Source: an uncultured Solobacterium sp. (GTDB lineage: Bacteria; Bacillota_I; Bacilli_A; Erysipelotrichales; Erysipelotrichaceae). From it: DNA of 5,068 bases. The notes beneath the pieces were generated by a model, which did no database searches, was not told the origin of the DNA, and saw only the letters and a program-made list of their open reading frames with translations. A program made the position numbers and the translations under genes. The stretch covers positions 1 to 5,068 of the forward strand of contig CALISH010000081.1 in the NCBI GenBank assembly GCA_938041275.1. Direction: 5' to 3'. Shown piece after piece: positions 1 to 5,068 of this stretch (position 1 is its first letter; the number at the start of each line of letters is the position of its first letter).

Positions 1-453
1 TTGTCTGAGTTCATCAAATTCATGAACGAAAACAAGGAAACCATCAATACCAATATCATATCTATTGATAATGAAAAGGATGATGTTGTTGTAGATGTAG
101 CCCTCCAATATAATGATGGTTACTCTGATAATATCCTCTCCTTCGTTAATAATATTAATACCGTTGATGGTGGTACCCATTTATCCGGTTTCCGGTCTGC
201 TTTGACTCGGACTATCAATGATTACGGTCGTAAAACTGGTCTTATTAAGGAATCTGAGTCCAATTTGACCGGTGATGATGTGCGGGAAGGTTTGACAGCT
301 GTCGTTTCTGTTAAGGTCTTAGAACCACAATTCGAAGGGCAAACTAAGACTAAATTAGGTAATTCTGAGGTTAAGGGGATTACCGATGTAATCGTATCAG
401 AAGGGCTCAAGACTTTCTTCGAAGAAAATCCAACAAGCAATTCAAAGTCTTAG
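1..453 (+). CDS. gyrB: DNA gyrase subunit B, internal fragment (ATPase/transducer region), broken at its 3' end
   Basis: GyrB is the ATPase subunit of the type II topoisomerase that introduces negative supercoils into DNA. The 150-residue reading frame matches only an internal slice of a protein of normally 630-800 residues: the end of the GHKL ATPase domain, then the transducer domain. Diagnostic segments are NDGYSDNILSFVNNINT (about residues 38-54), the VDGGTHLSGFRSALTRTIN stretch (about 55-73), GDDVREGLTAVVSVKV (91-106) and EGQTKTKLGNSEV (112-124). The last holds the QTK loop (114-116), whose lysine contacts ATP in GyrB. The TTG at base 1 is almost certainly an internal Leu codon, because homologues read G-L-x-x-F-I here, so the gene is open on the left. 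Homology stops at FFEENPT (to about base 435); the last few codons before the TAG at 451 are recG sequence read in the wrong frame. TOPRIM and C-terminal parts are absent. Codon use (Thr ACC/ACT, Arg CGG) differs from the downstream genes. ParE is a less likely alternative. Confidence 0.9.
   Translation: MSEFIKFMNENKETINTNIISIDNEKDDVVVDVALQYNDGYSDNILSFVNNINTVDGGTHLSGFRSALTRTINDYGRKTGLIKESESNLTGDDVREGLTAVVSVKVLEPQFEGQTKTKLGNSEVKGITDVIVSEGLKTFFEENPTSNSKS
421..437. other. Junction between gyrB fragment and recG fragment
   Basis: Frame 1 reads as GyrB up to FFEENPT (to about base 435). Frame 2 reads as RecG from about KKIQQAIQSLSF (from about base 422-431). The two homologies therefore meet or overlap within a short A-rich stretch of roughly 15 bases. 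Both genes are cut at internal positions, and no transposon end, inverted repeat, tRNA or integrase signature is visible. Such a short overlap is typical of a chimeric join made during assembly or amplification, but the sequence alone cannot exclude a genuine illegitimate recombination event. Confidence 0.8.
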
Positions 454-1729
454 CTTTGAAATGACTGCTGATCAAAGAGATACACTTGAGAAGATTTTAT
501 ATGATATGGGTAGTACACATACGATGTACCGTTTGGTACAAGGTGATGTTGGCTGTGGTAAGACTGTTGTTGCGACACTTGCCTTATATGCTGCCTTTCT
601 AAGTGGATATCAAGGTGCAATGTTAGCACCTACGGAAATTCTTGCTCGGCAGCATTATCAATCAGTCAATGAGGTTCTTGCGCCTTTTGGCGTTAAAACA
701 GAAGTGTTATACTCAGCATTATCATCTTCGAAAAAGAAAGAGATTTTAGAGGATGTAGCTTCTGGGAAAATTGATATCTTGATTGGTACACATAGTATGA
801 TTCAAGATAGTGTTTCATTTCATAATTTAGGATTAACTATAGCAGATGAACAACAGCGTTTTGGTGTTGCCCAGCGTAAATCTTTGAAACAAAAAGGTGA
901 GCAAGTTGATTTTCTTTTGATGAGTGCTACACCAATCCCTAGAACGCTTGCGGCTTCACTATTTGGAGATATGGATGTTAGTACGATTGAGACTATGCCG
1001 TTAGGAAGAATTACGCCTGTTACAACACTTGTTAAAGAGAATAGTTTTCGAACAGTTTTGGATGATGTAAAAAGTCTTCTTGTAAGTGGAAGACAGTTAT
1101 ATGTTATCTGTGCTGCAGTTGATGAAAATGAAGAGTATCATGCTAGAAATGTATATGATACGACAGAATCAATACAGAAACTATTTCCACAGTATAAAGT
1201 AGCATGTTTGCATGGTCGCATGTCCACAGATGAAAAGCAGGAAATCATGCAGGCATTTAATACGAATGACATTCAGATATTAGTATCTACAACTGTCGTT
1301 GAAGTTGGGGTTAATGTTGTAAATGCGACAGGAATGATTATTTATGATGCAGATCGATTTGGACTATCCCAATTACATCAGTTACGTGGTCGTATTCAAC
1401 GTGGTAGTGAACAAGGATATTGTTGGTTATTAACAGCTAGTCAAGAAGAACGTGTATTACAACGTTTAGAGGTACTTGTTAGATCGAACAATGGCTTTGA
1501 GATATCGTATGAAGATTTACGTTTGCGTGGGCCTGGTGATATACTTGGTACTAGACAAAGTGGTGTTCCAGACTTTATTTTAGGGAATATCGTCGAAGAT
1601 ACCGCAATGATTAATCAAGCGCGTAAAGACGCTTTAAAAGTGATGGAATCTGCAGATAATCCGGATTATCAGATATTATTAGAAACCGTACGAAAGCGGA
1701 ATGAGAAGAATGCGGAATATGCGGATTAG
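431..1729 (+). CDS. recG: ATP-dependent DNA helicase RecG, C-terminal (helicase) part, 5'-truncated
   Basis: RecG is a superfamily 2 double-stranded DNA translocase that remodels stalled replication forks and Holliday junctions. Counting from the ATG at 461, visible motifs are: motif I GDVGCGKT (28-35), motif Ia APTEILARQHY (56-66), IGTHSM (108-113), motif II DEQQRFG (129-135), motif III MSATPIPRTLA (154-164), motif V STTVVEVGVNV (276-286), motif VI QLRGRIQRG (307-315), and the TRG-type segment LRLRGPGDILGTRQSG (353-368). Family members are about 680-700 residues, so roughly 240-260 N-terminal residues, including the wedge/OB-fold domain that binds the fork, are missing at the gyrB junction. 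The ATG at 461 has no Shine-Dalgarno sequence, and homology continues upstream of it in frame (QQAIQSLSFE), so it is not the real start. Odd points are His to Gln in the normally DEQH box, Gly to Gln in motif VI, and Asn for Asp in motif V. The stop TAG (1727-1729) overlaps the ribosome-binding site of rnc. Confidence 0.93.
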   Translation, partial: QQAIQSLSFEMTADQRDTLEKILYDMGSTHTMYRLVQGDVGCGKTVVATLALYAAFLSGYQGAMLAPTEILARQHYQSVNEVLAPFGVKTEVLYSALSSSKKKEILEDVASGKIDILIGTHSMIQDSVSFHNLGLTIADEQQRFGVAQRKSLKQKGEQVDFLLMSATPIPRTLAASLFGDMDVSTIETMPLGRITPVTTLVKENSFRTVLDDVKSLLVSGRQLYVICAAVDENEEYHARNVYDTTESIQKLFPQYKVACLHGRMSTDEKQEIMQAFNTNDIQILVSTTVVEVGVNVVNATGMIIYDADRFGLSQLHQLRGRIQRGSEQGYCWLLTASQEERVLQRLEVLVRSNNGFEISYEDLRLRGPGDILGTRQSGVPDFILGNIVEDTAMINQARKDALKVMESADNPDYQILLETVRKRNEKNAEYAD

Positions 1730-1733
1730 GAGG
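1728..1733 (+). promoter_or_regulatory. Shine-Dalgarno sequence of rnc, overlapping the recG stop
   Basis: A perfect AGGAGG begins inside the TAG stop codon of recG. It lies 7 nt before the TTG at 1741, which is ideal spacing. The GTG at 1735 is only one base away and cannot be served by it. This site decides the rnc start and suggests translation of rnc follows directly on termination of recG. Confidence 0.85.
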
Positions 1734-1740
1734 TGTGATT

Positions 1741-2415
1741 TTGAATATTATTGAATGGCTAGAAAGTCGTCATATCAAAGTAAATAATACAAAGATGGTA
1801 CAACAGGCTTTTATACATTCTAGTTATGCACACGAGCATAAGAGTAAGAATGATAATGAACGTTTAGAGTTTATGGGAGATGCAGTATTACAACTATGGT
1901 CAAGTAATGCGATATATCCATTGAACCTAAGTGAAGGTCATATGACGCGTTTACGTGCACAACTTGTATGTGAAAAAGCATTAGCAATTTATGGTCGCCA
2001 ACTACATCTCAACGATTATTTATTATTGGGTTCTGGCGAAGAGAAGACAGGTGGTAGAAACAAGGATGCGATTATCGCAGATATGTTCGAAGCTTTTCTA
2101 GGTGCTTTATTCTTGGACCAAGGAATGGATGCGGTGGATAATATTCTTTCTGAAGTGATTACACCAAGACTTGCACATCCTGAGGATGTGGGAGTGATTC
2201 ATGACTATAAAACAAAACTACAAGAATATGTACAATCTGATTCACGACAAACAGTGAGATATGAGCTAGTTAGTGAAACAGGACCTAGCAACGCACCAGA
2301 ATTCGTCATGAATGTTCTAGTTGATGGGCTAGTGCTTGGTACAGGTAGTGGACAATCTAAAAAACAAGCAGAGCAAAATGCGGCTCGAAATGCATTTGAA
2401 AAAATGGCTAAATAA
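1741..2415 (+). CDS. rnc: Ribonuclease III
   Basis: RNase III cleaves double-stranded RNA, for example in processing of rRNA precursors and some mRNAs, as a Mg2+-dependent homodimer in the cytoplasm. The 224-residue product has the usual bacterial length and two-domain layout. The endonuclease domain (about 1-145) carries the signature NERLEFMGDAVL, with the acidic residues expected at the active site at Glu40, Glu43 and Asp47, and a second cluster DMFEAFLGALFLD with Asp114 and Glu117. The double-stranded RNA-binding domain (about 155-224) starts at DYKTKLQEYVQ and ends in SKKQAEQNAARNAFEKM, including the conserved KKxAEQxAA helix. The start is TTG at 1741, chosen from the AGGAGG spacing; an in-frame GTG two codons earlier overlaps the Shine-Dalgarno sequence. 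Two TAA stops lie in tandem (2413-2418). The gene lies 11 nt after recG and 13 nt before the galactokinase gene, consistent with one operon. No key residue is missing. Confidence 0.96.
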   Translation: MNIIEWLESRHIKVNNTKMVQQAFIHSSYAHEHKSKNDNERLEFMGDAVLQLWSSNAIYPLNLSEGHMTRLRAQLVCEKALAIYGRQLHLNDYLLLGSGEEKTGGRNKDAIIADMFEAFLGALFLDQGMDAVDNILSEVITPRLAHPEDVGVIHDYKTKLQEYVQSDSRQTVRYELVSETGPSNAPEFVMNVLVDGLVLGTGSGQSKKQAEQNAARNAFEKMAK

Positions 2416-2416
2416 T

Positions 2417-2423
2417 AAGGGGG
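2417..2423 (+). promoter_or_regulatory. Shine-Dalgarno sequence of the galactokinase gene
   Basis: AAGGGGG lies 5 nt before the ATG at 2429, directly after the tandem TAA stops of rnc. It supports 2429 as the start rather than any of the upstream in-frame start codons that would lie inside rnc. Confidence 0.7.
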
Positions 2424-2428
2424 ATACA

Positions 2429-3703
2429 ATGGTCATTACAGAAATCATAAACGCAATCAAGTTGGGTCAATTAGACGATAAGTTGACAGCACTCTATGGT
2501 GCAGAGGCTCTTGCATCACAAAAAGTACGCTATGAAAATGTACTTTTAAAAGCAAAAGATTTATTAGGGGATAAAGAAGCACATATCTTTAGTGCACCAG
2601 GAAGAACAGAAGTAGGTGGTAACCATACAGACCATCAATTAGGTCGTGTAGTCGCTGCTAGTATTGATTTAGATGTTATTGCAGTAGTTGTTCCTACAGA
2701 TGATTTTATTGTTACATATCACGCTAAGGGTTTTAGTGTTAGCCCAGTTGATTTGCATAATTTAGAAATCGATGAAGCAGAAAAGAATACAACAGAAGCG
2801 TTAATTCGTGGTATCGCTGCTGGCTTTACAAAAAAAGGTTATAAAGTAGGTGGATTTAAAGCATACTCAGAGAGTAATGTACTTTCTGGTGGTGGTATGT
2901 CTAGTTCTGCTGCGTTTGAAGTATTGATTGGTACAATCTTCAGTCATTTATATAATGACGCTATGATTTCTTCTGAAGAAATAGCTAAGATTGGTCAGTT
3001 TTCTGAAAATATATATTTCATGAAAGCGAGTGGTCTTTTAGATCAGATGGCATGTTCTGTAGGTAGCTTTGCGGCGATGGATTTTGCGAATAAAGAAAAC
3101 CCACAAGTTACTTCAATTCCATTTAATCCGGCAAATTATGGATATGACTTAATCTTGACAGATGTAAAGGCAAGTCATGCGGACTTAAGTGATGAATATA
3201 GTGCTGTGCCACATGAAATGAAGGCAGTTGCCAAATTGTTTGGCAAAGAAGTACTGAGTCAGATTTCGTTAAATGAATTATTAGCGAATACTGCTAAGAT
3301 CCGTAAGGAAGTTAGTGACCGTGCATTCTTGCGAGCATATCACTTCCTAAATGAAACAAGTCGTGCAAAACTACAGGCTGAAGCATTAAAGAAGAACGAT
3401 ATTAAGACTTTCTTACATTTGGTAAATGAAAGTGGTCATTCATCATATATGTATCTACAGAATGTGTTAATTCCAGGTGATAGTCACAATCAAGCACTCG
3501 CTATTGCGTTAGCTTTGAGTGAATCCGTACTTGGTGATGATGGTGCATGTCGTGTTCATGGTGGTGGTTTTGCAGGAACAATTCAAGCATACGTGCCACA
3601 CGCAAAGACATCTGAATTTATCGCCTTGATGGAATCTACATTTGGTAAAGACTGTTGCTACAAGTTGCGTATCCGTGATTGTGGTGGTATTTGCATTATT
3701 TAG
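2429..3703 (+). CDS. galK: Galactokinase-family GHMP kinase with a variant sugar-site signature
   Basis: Galactokinase phosphorylates alpha-D-galactose at C1 with ATP, the first committed step of the Leloir pathway. The 424-residue protein shows the three GHMP-kinase motifs in order: APGRTEVGGNHTDH (56-69), the ATP-binding loop LSGGGMSSSAA (152-162) and HGGGFAGTIQAYVP (377-390). Asp205 in GLLDQM aligns with the galactokinase catalytic Asp, Arg59 with the conserved Arg of motif 1, and Tyr257 probably with the substrate-contacting Tyr. The canonical motif is GEHTDY; here the Glu that contacts the sugar is replaced by Asn65 and the Tyr by His69, while His66 and Asp68 remain. An N-terminal segment of about 50 residues precedes motif 1, somewhat longer than in the best-known galactokinases. 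The start at 2429 follows its Shine-Dalgarno sequence; the longer open frame back to 2336 overlaps rnc and is not used. TAG and TGA stops stand in tandem (3701-3706). No galE, galT or sugar transporter gene is in view. The family is sure; galactose as the substrate is likely but not certain. Confidence 0.85.
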   Translation: MVITEIINAIKLGQLDDKLTALYGAEALASQKVRYENVLLKAKDLLGDKEAHIFSAPGRTEVGGNHTDHQLGRVVAASIDLDVIAVVVPTDDFIVTYHAKGFSVSPVDLHNLEIDEAEKNTTEALIRGIAAGFTKKGYKVGGFKAYSESNVLSGGGMSSSAAFEVLIGTIFSHLYNDAMISSEEIAKIGQFSENIYFMKASGLLDQMACSVGSFAAMDFANKENPQVTSIPFNPANYGYDLILTDVKASHADLSDEYSAVPHEMKAVAKLFGKEVLSQISLNELLANTAKIRKEVSDRAFLRAYHFLNETSRAKLQAEALKKNDIKTFLHLVNESGHSSYMYLQNVLIPGDSHNQALAIALALSESVLGDDGACRVHGGGFAGTIQAYVPHAKTSEFIALMESTFGKDCCYKLRIRDCGGICII

Positions 3704-3709
3704 TGAGGA
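3704..3709 (+). promoter_or_regulatory. Shine-Dalgarno sequence of the DUF853 gene
   Basis: TGAGGA immediately follows the galactokinase TAG stop and ends 4 nt before the ATG at 3714. The site is moderate in strength, includes the second in-frame stop codon (TGA), and supports translational coupling with the upstream gene. Confidence 0.6.
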
Positions 3710-3713
3710 AAAA

Positions 3714-5068
3714 ATGTTAAAAGAAAACTATATTTTATTAGGAAAAGCTGGCGATAAAGAGATTCGCTTATTACCTAACATGTTAAATCGTCATGGTTTA
3801 ATTGCTGGTGCTTCAGGTACAGGTAAAACTGTCACATTGAAGGTTATGGCAGAATCATTAAGCCAAATGGGAGTATCTACATTTATTGCGGACGTTAAGG
3901 GTGATTTATCTGGAATGATCCAAGAAGGAGATTTATCTGCGATTTCAGCTAGACTTGAAAAACTTGGTATCACAGATTTTGAAGTTCGTAAATTTCCGGT
4001 GCACTTCTTTGACGTCTATCGTAAAAAGGGACATCCGATTCGTGCAATCATGGAAGAGTTTGATTCCTTATTGCTTGCACGTATTTTGGAATTAACAGAT
4101 GCACAAGAAGGTAACCTTCAAATCATCTTGAAAGTTGCGCAAGATATGAACTTAGATATTATCGACTTGAAAGATCTTCAGGCGATGACAAATTATGTTG
4201 GTGAACATGCTAGTGAGCTTTCTTTGAAATATGGTAATGTAACAAAACAAAGTATTGGTGGTATTCAAAGAAAGTTATTACAGTTAGAACAACAAGGTGG
4301 TACAAACTTATTTGGTATGCCAGCACTTTCAATTCAAGATTTAATTACCACTGAAGGTGGTTTGGGTATGATGAATATGTTGGAGTGTCAAGAGTTATTC
4401 CAACATCCACTTCTTTACGCTACATTCTTGTTGTGTTTATTAAATCGTATCTATCAGGATTTACCAGAAGTTGGTGATGTAGATAAGCCAAAGATTGTAT
4501 TCTTCTTTGATGAAGCACACTTATTATTAAAAGATGCGCCTAAAGCGTTGCTTGATAAGATTGAGCAGATTGTTAAATTAGTACGTTCGAAGGGTGTTGG
4601 TGTATTCTTTATTACACAATCTCCAAATGATATTCCTAATTCAGTACTTGCGCAATTATCTAATCGCATTCAACATGCATTACGTGCCTATACACCAACA
4701 GAAATCAAGGCTGTTAAATTAGCTGCTGATTCCTTCCGTACAAATCCAAATTTGGATACTGCAGAACGGATTACGAATATGAAGACAGGTACTGCTCTTG
4801 TATCGGTGTTAGATGAAGATGGCGCTCCTACAATAGTAGAAGAGACGATGATCTTACCTCCAATGTCCTCTATGCAAATTGCAGATGAAGCATTGGTAAT
4901 GCAGACAATTCAACATGACTCTATCTATGGTAAGTATGAAAAGGATATTGATCCAGAAAGTGCGTTTGAAAGTATGAATGCAATTAAGGAACAAGAGGAA
5001 GAAGAAGTTCGTCTTGCAAAAGAAAAAATTTCACAGGAGAAACTTGCGGCTGCTCAGGCAAAAGAAGA
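3714..5068 (+). CDS. DUF853 / HerA-like P-loop ATPase (YjgR family), 3' end cut by the window
   Basis: The frame runs open from ATG 3714 to the window end (451 codons). The protein belongs to the HerA/FtsK-like ATPases with the DUF853 helicase-like domain, as in E. coli YjgR, whose cellular role is not established. Walker A is GASGTGKT (32-39). The stretch FIADVKGDLSGM (58-69) follows it as in this family. Walker B is IVFFFDEAHLLL (261-272), with Asp266 and Glu267 as the expected Mg2+ and catalytic acids. FFITQSPNDIPNSVL (298-312) is a sensor-like family segment, followed by QLSNRIQHALRAYTPTE (314-330), probably containing the arginine used across subunits. GTALVSVLDEDGAP (359-372) matches the end of the conserved region. 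From about 420 the chain becomes Glu/Lys/Ala-rich and probably forms a charged helix or coiled coil. There is no signal peptide or membrane segment. About 50-100 residues are likely missing. It lies 10 nt after galK, probably in the same operon. It is distinct from the herA-nurA repair pair: no nuclease gene is adjacent on the visible side. Confidence 0.88.
   Translation, partial: MLKENYILLGKAGDKEIRLLPNMLNRHGLIAGASGTGKTVTLKVMAESLSQMGVSTFIADVKGDLSGMIQEGDLSAISARLEKLGITDFEVRKFPVHFFDVYRKKGHPIRAIMEEFDSLLLARILELTDAQEGNLQIILKVAQDMNLDIIDLKDLQAMTNYVGEHASELSLKYGNVTKQSIGGIQRKLLQLEQQGGTNLFGMPALSIQDLITTEGGLGMMNMLECQELFQHPLLYATFLLCLLNRIYQDLPEVGDVDKPKIVFFFDEAHLLLKDAPKALLDKIEQIVKLVRSKGVGVFFITQSPNDIPNSVLAQLSNRIQHALRAYTPTEIKAVKLAADSFRTNPNLDTAERITNMKTGTALVSVLDEDGAPTIVEETMILPPMSSMQIADEALVMQTIQHDSIYGKYEKDIDPESAFESMNAIKEQEEEEVRLAKEKISQEKLAAAQAKE

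Noticed and set aside
222..440. Minus-strand open frame of 72 codons opposite gyrB
   Set aside because: It is the shadow of the conserved GyrB coding sequence, has no recognisable domain, and would cross the junction.
461..463. ATG at 461 as the natural start of a short RecG-like helicase
   Set aside because: There is no Shine-Dalgarno sequence before it, and clear RecG homology continues in frame upstream to at least 431. The gene is truncated, not naturally short.
1..1729. A frameshifted GyrB-RecG fusion protein
   Set aside because: The join falls in the middle of conserved domains of both proteins, the two parts differ in codon use, and no slippery sequence is present. A broken junction explains it better than a functional fusion.
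1735..1740. GTG at 1735 as the RNase III start
   Set aside because: It lies one base after the AGGAGG sequence. The TTG at 1741 has 7-nt spacing and gives the usual RNase III N-terminus.
2336..2428. 31-codon N-terminal extension of the galactokinase into rnc
   Set aside because: It overlaps the conserved dsRNA-binding domain of rnc in another frame, its Lys/Asn-rich residues do not resemble a galactokinase N-terminus, and a good ribosome-binding site precedes the ATG at 2429.
2205..2429. Minus-strand open frame opposite the 3' end of rnc
   Set aside because: It is the complement of a conserved dsRNA-binding domain; its Cys/Ser/Pro-rich product resembles no known family.
1700..3720. Promoters, terminators or small RNA genes between the clustered genes
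   Set aside because: The gaps are only 10-13 nt and hold ribosome-binding sites; there is no room for such elements, and no hairpin followed by a T-run was seen.
3791..3973. Minus-strand open frame opposite the Walker A region of the DUF853 gene
   Set aside because: The opposite strand carries an unmistakable P-loop ATPase; the antisense product has no domain or start signal.
4454..4669. Minus-strand open frame opposite the Walker B region of the DUF853 gene
   Set aside because: It is a shadow of the DUF853 coding sequence and has no independent support.
3714..5068. A HerA-type phage-defence system, suggested by the HerA-like ATPase
   Set aside because: No SIR2, DUF4297, nuclease or other effector gene is adjacent on the visible side, and the protein matches the widespread housekeeping-type DUF853/YjgR family rather than defence HerA.

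Overview
The window holds the 3' portion of a tightly packed, same-strand gene cluster from a low-GC, Firmicutes-like bacterium. I lean towards the Erysipelotrichia / Mollicutes-related group, inferred only from protein character, TTA/ACA-rich codon use and gene order. Fused to the left end is a piece of a gyrB gene that does not seem to belong to the same genome. All recognisable genes lie on the + strand.

Region 1 (1 to about 435) encodes an internal slice of DNA gyrase subunit B: the end of the ATPase domain and most of the transducer domain, including the QTK loop. It has no true start. It breaks off inside the protein at about 421-437, where the sequence switches in another frame to an internal part of RecG. 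Codon preference changes at the same place. The simplest reading is an assembly or amplification chimera through a short shared stretch; a real rearrangement is possible but less likely.

Region 2 (about 431 to 5068) reads as one transcription unit: recG (helicase half only), rnc (RNase III), a galactokinase-family GHMP kinase, and a DUF853 / HerA-like P-loop ATPase that runs off the right edge. The gaps between genes are 11, 13 and 10 nt. Each downstream gene has its own Shine-Dalgarno sequence, and the one for rnc overlaps the recG stop codon. I saw no internal promoter, terminator, RNA gene, repeat array or mobile element.

The four cluster genes do not form an obvious pathway. recG and rnc are housekeeping genes often near each other in Firmicutes, usually with fatty-acid genes (plsX, acpP) between or near them and smc after rnc; here galK and a DUF853 gene follow instead. 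I do not see a new defence or mobile system. The items most worth checking are the gyrB/recG junction, the non-canonical sugar-site signature of the galactokinase, and several substitutions in RecG helicase motifs.
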